Source: an uncultured Lachnospiraceae bacterium (GTDB lineage: Bacteria; Bacillota; Clostridia; Lachnospirales; Lachnospiraceae). From it: a stretch of DNA of 64,000 nt. The stretch's first letter is position 1; each line of letters starts with the position of its first letter. Position numbers and translations under genes: made by a program. Under the pieces are notes generated by a model, which did no database searches, had not been told where the DNA came from, and saw only the letters and a list, made by a program, of their open reading frames with translations. The stretch is taken from assembly GCA_947384285.1 (NCBI GenBank), contig CANDGI010000012.1:1-64000 (forward strand). The letters are read 5' to 3'. Of this stretch, positions 8,678-17,209 are shown piece after piece.

Positions 8678-9504
8678 GAAAAACAAAGAGAAATTTAATA
8701 CTGGCAGAGCTTATCATGATTCTGATTGCAATTGTCTGGTTTATCCCGATCTATTACCTGATTGTTACAACCCTGAAAAATCCGCAGGAAGCAACGGCAT
8801 CGCCGCTGGCCTTGCCCAAAACGCTGCAGCTTGAGAATTATGTAAATGCGTGGGTGAATATGGAGTATCCCCGGGCGTTTGGCAATACCTTTCTTATAAC
8901 GGCGTCAGCGGTGCTTTTGATTGTGATATTGGGCTCTATGGCAGGATATGCGCTGGCAAGAACCAAATCAAGGCATGGGAATGTGATATTTCTGTTATTC
9001 CTGGCAGGATTGATTGTGCCTTTCCAGATGAATATCGTAAGCCTTTATAAGATTGTAAAAAGCTTCGGGCTGATGAATACCTTGTTTGCCGTTATCCTGG
9101 TGGACGTTGCCATAAATACGCCCCAGGCAATCTTCCTGTTCAAAGAATTCATACAATCTACCATACCAAAGGAGCTGGAGGAGGCTGCTACCATAGACGG
9201 ATGCTCCGTGGTAAAACGCTTTTTTGTGATTGTCCTTCCACTGTTAAAGCCGGTCATCTCCACCGTGGTAATTATCGTTACCTTGAATGTGTGGAATGAA
9301 TTTATGACGCCCTTACTGTTCCTGCAGAGCAGGGAAAACGGGGTAATCCTTCAGGAGGTAACAAGGAATATCGGCCAGTTTGCAACGGATTGGACAGCAT
9401 TGTTCCCAATGCTGATGCTTGGAGTGGCGCCCCTTATGATTTTCTATATCTTTATGCAGAAGTATATTATTGCAGGCGTGGCGGCAGGCGCCGTGAAAGG
9501 TTAG
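8674..9504 (+). CDS. ABC transporter permease, MalG-like
   Basis: A 276-residue integral membrane protein that starts four bases before the end of the preceding permease gene (ATGA overlap), so the two are translated together. The EAA motif is EEAATIDGCSVVKRFFVIVLPLL written in the usual position, near residue 170-190. The C-terminus (MQKYIIAGVAAGAVKG) is the hallmark of CUT1 sugar permeases. It is the second half of the heterodimeric membrane channel. An unrelated deacetylase-like gene follows after eight bases in the same apparent operon. Confidence 0.92.
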   Translation: MRKTKRNLILAELIMILIAIVWFIPIYYLIVTTLKNPQEATASPLALPKTLQLENYVNAWVNMEYPRAFGNTFLITASAVLLIVILGSMAGYALARTKSRHGNVIFLLFLAGLIVPFQMNIVSLYKIVKSFGLMNTLFAVILVDVAINTPQAIFLFKEFIQSTIPKELEEAATIDGCSVVKRFFVIVLPLLKPVISTVVIIVTLNVWNEFMTPLLFLQSRENGVILQEVTRNIGQFATDWTALFPMLMLGVAPLMIFYIFMQKYIIAGVAAGAVKG

Positions 9505-9512
9505 GTGCAGGG

Positions 9513-10373
9513 ATGAAAGAGCTTAAGATAGAGGAGGGCTTTGGCAGCATTATGGTTCTTGTGCCCCACCAGGATGATGAAATCCTGATGGCGGCAGGGG
9601 TGTTGTACCAGGCAGTGCAGGCGGGCCTTCCGGTTACCGTGGTTATAGTTACCAATGGCGATTGTGACTGCAGGGATTACACAAAGGGAAGAACCCGTCT
9701 TCGGGAAACGATTTTAGGCTGCAAGCGTCTTGGAATGCAGGAGGAGCAGTTGGTTTTCCTGGGATATGCAGATACGGGCATGCCAGAGGAGGACAGCTTT
9801 GTGGCGCACCTGTTTGAGGAACAGGAGCCTTCCAGGGTATATTCTTCCCACTGTTCTTACGTAACCTACAGCCTGGAGGAAAAACCAGAATTTCATATGG
9901 AAATGACAGGGGAACATGCCCCTTATACCAGGGAAATGTTAAAAAACGACCTAAAACAGGTAATTGAAGCATATCATCCCAGGAATATATTTACCACCTC
10001 GGAGTTCGACATGCATGGAGATCATTCCGGGCTGTGCAGATTTGTATATGAAGTGTTAGAGGAAATGGAAAAAGAGAATGCAGATTCCAGGCAGGTATAT
10101 TGCGGGCTGATCCATTCCTGCGCAGGGGATGGCAATTGGCCCGTTCCAGATACGGAAACCTTTGACTGCCCGAAGGGGCTGGAAGAAGACACAGACTATG
10201 TATGGGACGAACGTTTTGTGCTGCAGATGCCGGATGAGCTTAAAAGAAGCGCAGGGAAAGACAATCTGAAATATCAGGCGCTTTTAGAATATGAAACGGC
10301 TTTGGAGCCAAACGCATATGGATTTCTGATGGCATTTGTGAAAGATGAAGAAATCTTCTGGAAGGTGCGGTAA
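9513..10373 (+). CDS. PIG-L family deacetylase
   Basis: A 286-residue protein with the PIG-L/LmbE zinc-hydrolase signature: PHQDDE at residues 18-23 (usual form PHPDDE; Gln replaces Pro), and a downstream EFDMHGDHSGL segment supplying further metal ligands. The family removes acetyl groups from N-acetylglucosamine-containing glycoconjugates. The start at 9513 is chosen because the domain begins there and a purine-rich aggtgcaggg precedes it. It lies in the importer operon, which suggests that the imported glycan may carry acetylated amino sugars, though this is inference. Confidence 0.85.
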   Translation: MKELKIEEGFGSIMVLVPHQDDEILMAAGVLYQAVQAGLPVTVVIVTNGDCDCRDYTKGRTRLRETILGCKRLGMQEEQLVFLGYADTGMPEEDSFVAHLFEEQEPSRVYSSHCSYVTYSLEEKPEFHMEMTGEHAPYTREMLKNDLKQVIEAYHPRNIFTTSEFDMHGDHSGLCRFVYEVLEEMEKENADSRQVYCGLIHSCAGDGNWPVPDTETFDCPKGLEEDTDYVWDERFVLQMPDELKRSAGKDNLKYQALLEYETALEPNAYGFLMAFVKDEEIFWKVR

Positions 10374-10396
10374 GAAATGTTTCAAAGAGCGATAGA

Positions 10397-12778
10397 ATGG
10401 AGGAAATTTGTTTGAATACAGCAAAACAGCCGATTTACCCGGTGGAGCCATGGACGATTACAGAACCCTCGTTTGATAAGGCGAATAACTATCGGAATGA
10501 GACCACCTTTGCTTTGTCCAATGGGTATATCGGAACCAGAGGAACCTTTGAGGAGGCTTATCCTTTTGATATTGATACAGGGCTGGAAGGAAATTTTGTG
10601 AATGGGTTTTATGAGAGTGAGAAAATCCGGTATGGCGAAGCGAATTTTGGCTCGCCGCTCCACAGCCAGTCCCTGTTGAACCTTCCCAATATGAAGGAAA
10701 CAAAGGTTTTTCTTGACGGGGAGCTTTTTACCATGGAGGAAGGGGAAACAGAGGATTATTCCAGAACCCTCTATTTGAAGCAGGGCGTTTTGGAGCGGAA
10801 GCTTACCTGGACTTCTCCTTCCGGGAAAAAGGTTCAGATTGATATCAAAAGGCTGGTATCCTTTGAACTTAAAAACATTATGGCAATCTGCTATCAGGTG
10901 ACTCCCCTTAATTTTTCAGGAGAAATAAGGTTCACATCGGTACTTCAGGCTGATGTGGAAAACCATACCAGAAAGACCAATCCCATTGTGGATTACGGTC
11001 CCTTTGGCAGAAGGCTGGAACCTCTTCGGCTTGTTACAGAAGACAACCGGATGTTTTACCAGGGAATCACAAAGGGAAGCAGGCTGACCTTAGCCTGTGG
11101 GTGCAGCCATAAAATAGAGGGAGGAAACGGCTCGGTTACCGTAAGCCAGGAGACGGGTGAGCTGGCAGCAAGGGTAAGCTTTACGCTCCAGGGCAGGCAG
11201 GAGGAGACAATTACCTTAGAAAAAATGCTCTGCTACTCTACGAATTTGGATATGGAGCCGGAAAAGCTGGATGTTTTTGTGGAGGAAACCCTGAATCTGG
11301 CAGAGGAAAAGGGCTATACAGAGCTTGAGAACAGCCAGAAAGCATATCTGGGCCGGTTCTGGGATACTGCGGATATAGAGATTCAGGGGGAGGAAAGCGA
11401 ATCCCTGCAGCAGGGCATTCGTTTTAACCTGTTCCATATCCTGCAGTCTGCAGGAAGGGACGGAAGAACTGGAATGGGAGCCAAGGGCTTGTCAGGAGAG
11501 GGCTATGAAGGGCACTATTTCTGGGATACGGAGATGTATGTGCTTCCAGTGTTTGTGTATACGGAGCCGGATACGGCAAAGAAGCTTTTGGATTACCGGT
11601 ATGCCACGCTGGAGCCGGCAAGGGAACGGGCGCGGATTCTGGGGCATGAGAAGGGGGCGTTATTCCCCTGGCGGACCATCAATGGTGAGGAAGCCTCCAC
11701 TTATTATCCCTTAGGGACGGCGCAATATCACATTAATGCAGATATTGCATATGCGCTGTGCCTGTACCTGCAAGTGACAGGCGATACGGAGTATCTGAAA
11801 GAAAAAGGTGCGGAAATTCTTATAGAGACGGCAAGGGTCTGGGCGGATGTGGGCAGCTTTGCGGAATGTAAAGGGGGAAAATACTGCATCTGCCATGTGA
11901 CCGGGCCGGACGAGTATAATGTGCTGGCAGACAATAATTTTTATACCAACCTGATGGCCCGGGAGAATCTGAAAGCTGCAAAGGCAGCGGTGGAATATCT
12001 GGCATCCCATCACAAGGAAGCGCTGGCGGGTCTGGAAAGAAAGCTGGATTTTTCACGGGAGGAGACAGCGCTTTGGCAGCAGATTATTGACAACATGTAT
12101 TTCCCGTATGATGAATCCAGGCAGGTATATCCGCTGGATGACGGGTTTATGATGCGCAAACCCTGGGACGAGTCAAAGATACCAGAGGAGAAAAGAGCCT
12201 GGCTGTATGAGAATTACCATCCCCTGTTTATTATGCGGCACCGTATGTCCAAGCAGGCAGATGCAATCCTGGGGATGTATTTATACAGCAATCTTTTTAC
12301 ACCGGAGGAGCTTAGGCGTAATTATGATTTTTATCAGGAGGTTACGCTGCACCACTCTTCCCTGTCCACCTGTATTTTCGGCATCGTTGCATGTGACATT
12401 GGATATTATGAGGAGGCGTATCGGTATTTTTCCCAGTCTGCCAGGATGGATTTGGATGATTACCATAACAATTTTTATGCAGGAATTCATGCGGCAAATA
12501 TGGCGGGCACATGGCAGGCGATTGTAAATGGGTTTGCCGGGCTGCGCTGCCAGGATTCTAAGCTGCGGTTTCGTCCGTCTCTCCCAAAAGCATGGGAAAG
12601 CTATTCTTTTAAAGCCAGGTATCGGGACGCTCTCTTAAAAGTTACCATAACCAGGAGTGAGACAATCTTTGCCTTGGAGGCTGGGGAGAGGATTACATTT
12701 TATGCAGGAGAAAAAGAAATTACTATAAAAGCGGAAGCTCCCATAGTAAGGATGGCCATGGAGCCTGTCGCACCATAG
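10397..12778 (+). CDS. Glycoside hydrolase family 65 phosphorylase
   Basis: A 793-residue cytoplasmic enzyme of the GH65 clan, the family of maltose, trehalose, kojibiose and nigerose phosphorylases. The proposed general acid Glu506 lies in CHVTGPDEYN. Other family segments include GHYFWDTEMYVLP (residues about 372-384) and the C-terminal GIHAANMAGTWQAIVNGFAGL. Members split alpha-glucosides with inorganic phosphate to beta-glucose-1-phosphate. The sequence does not reveal which linkage is used. It is encoded between the PIG-L protein and a HAD protein, downstream of the importer, so it probably processes the imported sugar. Confidence 0.9.
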   Translation: MEEICLNTAKQPIYPVEPWTITEPSFDKANNYRNETTFALSNGYIGTRGTFEEAYPFDIDTGLEGNFVNGFYESEKIRYGEANFGSPLHSQSLLNLPNMKETKVFLDGELFTMEEGETEDYSRTLYLKQGVLERKLTWTSPSGKKVQIDIKRLVSFELKNIMAICYQVTPLNFSGEIRFTSVLQADVENHTRKTNPIVDYGPFGRRLEPLRLVTEDNRMFYQGITKGSRLTLACGCSHKIEGGNGSVTVSQETGELAARVSFTLQGRQEETITLEKMLCYSTNLDMEPEKLDVFVEETLNLAEEKGYTELENSQKAYLGRFWDTADIEIQGEESESLQQGIRFNLFHILQSAGRDGRTGMGAKGLSGEGYEGHYFWDTEMYVLPVFVYTEPDTAKKLLDYRYATLEPARERARILGHEKGALFPWRTINGEEASTYYPLGTAQYHINADIAYALCLYLQVTGDTEYLKEKGAEILIETARVWADVGSFAECKGGKYCICHVTGPDEYNVLADNNFYTNLMARENLKAAKAAVEYLASHHKEALAGLERKLDFSREETALWQQIIDNMYFPYDESRQVYPLDDGFMMRKPWDESKIPEEKRAWLYENYHPLFIMRHRMSKQADAILGMYLYSNLFTPEELRRNYDFYQEVTLHHSSLSTCIFGIVACDIGYYEEAYRYFSQSARMDLDDYHNNFYAGIHAANMAGTWQAIVNGFAGLRCQDSKLRFRPSLPKAWESYSFKARYRDALLKVTITRSETIFALEAGERITFYAGEKEITIKAEAPIVRMAMEPVAP

Positions 12779-12827
12779 GACGTGCATGATGATGGGTTTC
12801 CTACAGAGGGAAGAGGAGGTATCTACA

Positions 12828-13709
12828 GTGAAAAAGTATAAGGCAGTTTTTTTTGATTGGGACGGGACGGCGGTTATGTCCAGAAAAGCGCCTGTGGATG
12901 ATGCGGTAATTGCAATGGCGCCCTTGCTGGATGCAGGCGTAAAACTTGCCATTATCAGCGGAACTACCATTGAAAATATAGCAGGCGGGGAAATAGAGAA
13001 ATATTTTACCGAAAAGCAGCTGAAAAATCTCTATCTGGGGCTGGGGCGCGGCGCCTATAACTATATGTTTCAGGAAGGAAAGCCCTGCTGTTTTGAAAAT
13101 AGGATACCAGATGGAAAGACGCTGCTGGATATCCACAGGATATGCTTTGACGTCCATCTGGAATTAAAGGAAAAATACGGGTTAGATACGGATATTGTAT
13201 TCAGCAGGCCCAATTACTGCAAGATAGATTTGATGGTAAATAGCGGAAGAGGGGACAACCTGTTTTTGCAGGAAAACGAGCTAGAGCTGCTGAAAAAAGT
13301 GATGGCGGAGCATGGGATGGAGGGCGGCATCCGGCAGCTTATGGATTTGGCAGATGAGATAGGGAAAAAATATCAGATTGCCCTTGTCCCCACATGCGAT
13401 GCAAAATATCTGGAGGTAGGAATTTCCAGTAAAAGCGACAATGTAGACACTATTTTTAGGCGGATACAGGAGGAAGAGGGGATAAAACCGGAGGAGTGCG
13501 CATACTGGGGGGATGAATACGTCGGAATAGAAGAGGGGATATTTGGCAGCGACAGCTTTATGCATACGCCGGTAACAGCAGCAGGTGATTTTTTTGATGT
13601 ATCTGATATAGACAGCAAGGACCGCCCGGAGTGGGCGAGGATAATAGGAGGAGGGGTAGACAGCTTTTTGAAATTTTTATGTGGACAGAACCAGGAGATT
13701 CTCATGTAA
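12828..13709 (+). CDS. HAD family hydrolase
   Basis: A 293-residue HAD-superfamily protein. Motif I is FFDWDGT (D10 and D12), motif II is in AIISGTT, and motif IV lies in CAYWGDEYVGIEEG. The GTG at 12828 is preferred to ATGs at 12786-12792 because gaggagg lies eight bases before it. In GH65 loci a HAD protein is usually beta-phosphoglucomutase, but this sequence lacks the DLDGV signature and has a longer cap region. It is more likely a phosphatase of the Cof/IIB kind. The end of the gene is partially duplicated downstream. Confidence 0.75.
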   Translation: MKKYKAVFFDWDGTAVMSRKAPVDDAVIAMAPLLDAGVKLAIISGTTIENIAGGEIEKYFTEKQLKNLYLGLGRGAYNYMFQEGKPCCFENRIPDGKTLLDIHRICFDVHLELKEKYGLDTDIVFSRPNYCKIDLMVNSGRGDNLFLQENELELLKKVMAEHGMEGGIRQLMDLADEIGKKYQIALVPTCDAKYLEVGISSKSDNVDTIFRRIQEEEGIKPEECAYWGDEYVGIEEGIFGSDSFMHTPVTAAGDFFDVSDIDSKDRPEWARIIGGGVDSFLKFLCGQNQEILM

Positions 13710-13754
13710 GCGTCATTGGGATAAGGTAGATAGCTTCTTGAAATTTCTATGTGG
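13655..13754. repeat. 70-bp-offset duplication of HAD gene 3' end
   Basis: The 30-bp segment 13655-13684 inside the HAD gene, encoding VDSFLKFLCG, recurs at 13725-13754 with four substitutions, in the gap before the GH16 gene. The second copy has no start codon. Confidence 0.8.
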
Positions 13755-13781
13755 GAAGAATGATACAAGGAGGGATAAATA

Positions 13782-15065
13782 ATGAAGAAGCTTTTAAAAA
13801 TGCTGTGCAGCGCTGCCATATTTTCATTTGTATTTATGGCATCCATGAATGTCCATGCAGCAGATACGCCGGCAAACCCGGCGGAAAAAGAAGGGTATAC
13901 TTTGGATTTTGCGGATGAGTTTAACGGGCCGTCCTTAGACACAGAAAAGTGGACAGACTATTATCTGCCCCATTGGTGTGAGGATGCAAGCAAAGCAAAG
14001 GGCAATTACCGGTTTGAGAACGGATGCCTGGTTGAATATATTACAGAAGATCAGGAAGCGTGGTGCCCGGAGCATGATGGGACGGTGAAGTCTTCTGCGA
14101 TTATGTCATTCGACAAGAGCTGGGTGCATAATTTCAGCGGAACAACGGATAATCATGACAGGCCCACCTGGTACGGCTATAAGACCAAGTATGGATATTT
14201 TGAAATCCGGGCGAAGCTGGCAAATTGCGGCGGCGGCGGACACCAGGCTTGGTGGATGGTTGGCTTGCAGCAGGATACGGACGACTGGTTTCATTCCACG
14301 CAGACCGGGGAGATTGATATATTGGAAACATTCTTCAGCACGCCGGACGCATGGCGCATCGCTGCCTTTGGATGGAATGATCCCAATTTCCAGTCAGGAA
14401 GCTGGTGGTCCAGCCAGGATAGTGTTCCGTCTGGCCAGCCCACAGAAGAATTTCATATCTATGCAATGGATTGGACGCCTACAAGCTTAAAGTTTTACTA
14501 TGATAACCAGTTGGTAAAGGTGCTTTATGATTCGCCGGATTATGAGATGGGAACCATTTTAAACATTTATACGGATGCAGGCTCTGGAGTGCATAATGAT
14601 GTGTGGCCAAAAGAGTGGTATGTGGACTATTACAGGGTTTGGAAATCCAATGATGGCTACGATACACCGGATACAGGAGAATATCTGCTGAGAAACCATC
14701 AGACCGGCAAGTTCGCTTATATCGACCCGGCAGTTGAGTATGTACAATATGGAGACGTGCCTGCAGATGAAGGCTATGCCAAATGGACGCTGGAGGAATT
14801 CGAAGGGTATGTGCTGCTTAAGAATGTGGCTACAGGGGAATACATGCATATAGAAAACCTTACCGGATTTGTGGAGCATGGGGCTGTGCCATCCACCTAT
14901 TGGAGCGCCCAGTGGAGGATGGATACCGTAGGCAGTTATAAGCGGTTTACCAACAGATGGCAGACAGATCAGACGATACATACGGAGGACGGGCTGTCCA
15001 AACTGCAAACTGGCACATGCCCGGAAACCTGGTGGACCAGCCAGTGGCAGTTAATAGAATTGTAA
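13782..15065 (+). CDS. Secreted glycoside hydrolase family 16 protein
   Basis: A 427-residue exported enzyme. Signal peptide about 1-27 (cleavage after VHA), GH16 jelly-roll domain about 35-295, and a C-terminal region about 300-427 with two repeated stretches of the type GEYMHIENLTGFVEHG, resembling a beta-trefoil or carbohydrate-binding module. The catalytic signature is GEIDILE with nucleophile Glu177, Asp179 and acid/base Glu182. GH16 enzymes cut beta-1,3/1,4-glucans or galactans; the exact substrate is not readable. aaggaggg precedes the ATG. It probably generates the oligosaccharide taken up by the upstream importer. Confidence 0.88.
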   Translation: MKKLLKMLCSAAIFSFVFMASMNVHAADTPANPAEKEGYTLDFADEFNGPSLDTEKWTDYYLPHWCEDASKAKGNYRFENGCLVEYITEDQEAWCPEHDGTVKSSAIMSFDKSWVHNFSGTTDNHDRPTWYGYKTKYGYFEIRAKLANCGGGGHQAWWMVGLQQDTDDWFHSTQTGEIDILETFFSTPDAWRIAAFGWNDPNFQSGSWWSSQDSVPSGQPTEEFHIYAMDWTPTSLKFYYDNQLVKVLYDSPDYEMGTILNIYTDAGSGVHNDVWPKEWYVDYYRVWKSNDGYDTPDTGEYLLRNHQTGKFAYIDPAVEYVQYGDVPADEGYAKWTLEEFEGYVLLKNVATGEYMHIENLTGFVEHGAVPSTYWSAQWRMDTVGSYKRFTNRWQTDQTIHTEDGLSKLQTGTCPETWWTSQWQLIEL

Positions 15066-15082
15066 AGGAGATTGGCTAAAGA

Positions 15083-15697
15083 ATGAAAAAAGGTATCTTA
15101 CTTATCTTGATGGTTTTGTTATGCGGATGCGGCGCGCCAGAACCGGAAAAAGCTGTTTTAGAATCGTCCCAGAGTGAAAAAGAAGATACTGCAGCGCTGC
15201 AGGAGGAAGAAACCCTGTGGGCGGTATTGGATCATGATGAAAATACGGTCGGATACTTAGCGGAGGATGATAAAAATGTAGTTCAAATCAAAGAACTTAT
15301 TGAAAAACACTGTAATTATGTAGATAACCGGACCGCGGATAATCTTCCCATCCAAGAAGAAATGCAGTTATATACAGAGGAATTCTGTACATTATTGGAG
15401 GAAAGCGGGTATGCACAAAGCGTGCAGGACATGTATCAGGGAAATCAGCTGGCTCTGGAGAAAAAGCAGATTATCTGGTGCCCCAATACCTTCGATGAGG
15501 AATTAAAATATGGAAAAATTACTGTGGAAGCACAATTTCTGCTGACGGAGGGAAGCGAGGGATATTTAAAGCAGCATGAGATGAGCTTAGATACCATTTA
15601 CAAGGAACAGAGAGTTTACTATCTGGAAAAGACAGATGGAAACTGGAAAATAAGCAATATTAACAAAAGTGCATTAAATGCAGTAAATCCCACATAG
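15083..15697 (+). CDS. Lipoprotein of unknown function
   Basis: A 204-residue protein with a lipoprotein signal (LMVLLCGCG, likely Cys15 or Cys17), followed by an acidic Ser/Glu-rich linker (residues about 20-48) and a globular domain that I do not recognise. The ribosome site aaaggaga is at 15064-15071, and the gene starts 17 bases after the GH16 stop, so it is probably co-transcribed with the glycan locus. It may be a surface accessory protein. Function is unknown. Confidence 0.75.
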   Translation: MKKGILLILMVLLCGCGAPEPEKAVLESSQSEKEDTAALQEEETLWAVLDHDENTVGYLAEDDKNVVQIKELIEKHCNYVDNRTADNLPIQEEMQLYTEEFCTLLEESGYAQSVQDMYQGNQLALEKKQIIWCPNTFDEELKYGKITVEAQFLLTEGSEGYLKQHEMSLDTIYKEQRVYYLEKTDGNWKISNINKSALNAVNPT

Positions 15698-15723
15698 AAA
15701 TGAAAAAGTTATGATATATTTTA

Positions 15724-15756
15724 GAAAAGCAGCATGGCATATGCTGCTTTTCTTTT
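15724..15756. terminator. Terminator, bidirectional
   Basis: AAAAGCAGCAT and ATGCTGCTTTT form an 11-bp stem with a short loop, flanked by T and A runs on both sides. It closes the lipoprotein transcript and would also serve the minus-strand DUF2164 gene. The 190 bp between it and the DUF2164 stop hold no gene I can support. Confidence 0.85.
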
Positions 15757-15947
15757 GAAAGCAGCAGGAGAATCAGCAGAGCACAGGAAGTGCGCCATGC
15801 AAGCGGTTATGATGATTTTTATATTATTTGATCCTTGCCTTTGAGAAACGGATAACATGGACAGGCACTGATATGTTTGTATCCGCATATGCTGTTTTTG
15901 CCGCTGGCAAAGCATTTCCTGCTGTTCCAGAGAAATATCAGGCTGCA

Positions 15948-16211
15948 TCAATTTTCGTTTTTATACAGCATATAATAATCAGAGTCTAAATTCTCCAGCA
16001 TTTGGGAAAACCATTTTTTTGCATCATCAAGAGCCCTGTTGTAGATAATCGGCGCAAGCTTTTCTTCAAATAAATCTATCAGCTGCATTTGTTCAATCAT
16101 GCCGATTTCTTCGCCCCGCTCATCCAGATAGAACGCTTTTATTTCAGCGTTTAATTTTTCCCGCTGTAAATCCGATAATTTAATTTTTGATAAACTCTCT
16201 CTTTTTCTCAT
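15948..16211 (-). CDS. DUF2164 family protein
   Basis: An 87-residue helical protein matching the DUF2164 pattern: a basic start (MRKRESLSKIKLSD), the segment ERGEEIGMIEQMQLIDLFEE, and the end NRALDDAKKWFSQMLENL followed by DSDYYMLYK. The family has no established function. The ribosome site ggaggata lies before the start on the minus strand. It is a monocistronic gene transcribed away from the PepSY lipoprotein gene. Confidence 0.85.
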   Translation of the reverse strand: MRKRESLSKIKLSDLQREKLNAEIKAFYLDERGEEIGMIEQMQLIDLFEEKLAPIIYNRALDDAKKWFSQMLENLDSDYYMLYKNEN

Positions 16212-16370
16212 AGGAATATCCTCCCTGCCATGAAACCAAATGAAAAACCTTCTTTTTTATTTTACCATAAAAAGGGGAAAAAGACATTAATTTTTTCATT
16301 GATTATCACAGGCCTGTTGAGTATAATAGAAAAGTAAATAATCTTTTGATTTGGAAAGGAAGAAAGAAGT

Positions 16371-17141
16371 ATGAGAGAATCTATCTATTACAAAAGAAAG
16401 CTTCGCCCCGCAATGATTCTGATCATGTCAATGGCAGTTCTTTTATTAGCAGGATGTGGGAATAAGAATATACAAAGAGATAACTCTTCACAGGAAAACC
16501 AAGGCAGCCAGGCAGAAGTGCCGGAAGAAGAGAATAAAGACAGCCAAAAGAGCCAGCCAGGGACAGCAAATGAGGGCGGCCAAAAGAGCCAGCCAGGGAC
16601 AACAAATGAGGGCGGCCAAAAGAGCCAGCCAGGGACAGCAAATGAGGGCGGCCAGCCAGAGGATTTAAACCAGCAGAGCCCGGCAGGTTCTGTCAATCAA
16701 CCGAAAATTGGGGCAGAGGAAGCCAAAGAGGCGGCGTTAAAACATGCTGGCCTGACTGCACCAGAAGTTACTTTCATAAAAGAGGAACTGGACTACGAGG
16801 ACGGAAAAACAGAATATGATATTGAATTTGTAACGAGCACCGCAAGGTATGAATATGAAATAAGCGCAGAGGATGGAGCCGTATTGGAGAGCTCCCAGGA
16901 GCCAGTGGAACAGGTTCCGGAAAACCTGCTTGGCCCGGGGGTGGTTTCCGTGGATCAGGCCAAGGAGGCGGCATTAAACCATGCCGGATTTACCCCGGAA
17001 CAGGTGGCATATATCAAGGTTGAGCTGGAGCAGGATGACGGAGCTTTGCAGTATGAAATTGAATTTTATGCAGAGGGGAAGGAGTATAGCAGCGCCATCA
17101 ATGCAAACACAGGCGCGGTGATGGAATACGAGATGGAATAG
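16371..17141 (+). CDS. Lipoprotein with two PepSY-like domains
   Basis: A 256-residue lipoprotein. The signal peptide ends in LLLAGC (Cys29). A hydrophilic linker (residues about 45-105) contains three copies of a 12-residue repeat SQPGTANEGGQK. Two similar PepSY-type domains follow at about 112-175 and 192-256, each with an EEAKEAALKHAG-like helix and a YDIEF strand. PepSY domains are thought to inhibit peptidases or to bind at the cell surface. The ribosome site aaggaagaaag precedes the ATG. It is flanked by unrelated genes; the partner is unknown. Confidence 0.85.
   Translation: MRESIYYKRKLRPAMILIMSMAVLLLAGCGNKNIQRDNSSQENQGSQAEVPEEENKDSQKSQPGTANEGGQKSQPGTTNEGGQKSQPGTANEGGQPEDLNQQSPAGSVNQPKIGAEEAKEAALKHAGLTAPEVTFIKEELDYEDGKTEYDIEFVTSTARYEYEISAEDGAVLESSQEPVEQVPENLLGPGVVSVDQAKEAALNHAGFTPEQVAYIKVELEQDDGALQYEIEFYAEGKEYSSAINANTGAVMEYEME
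16548..16655. repeat. Three 36-bp tandem repeats in PepSY gene
   Basis: Three nearly identical in-frame units beginning AAAAGAGCCAGCCAGGGACA encode the SQPGT(A/T)NEGGQK repeats. The high identity points to recent slippage or recombination. Confidence 0.85.
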
Positions 17142-17209
17142 CACAGCCTATGGCGTCCCTGTAAGCCAGAGCAGAAGAAAAAACAATGTTTTGCTGGGAG
17201 GAAACAAAA

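Noticed and set aside
15721..15951. Minus-strand frame of 76 codons after DUF2164
   Set aside because: It starts with TTG or ATG overlapping the DUF2164 stop but has no ribosome site of its own, no known motif, and runs through a terminator hairpin.
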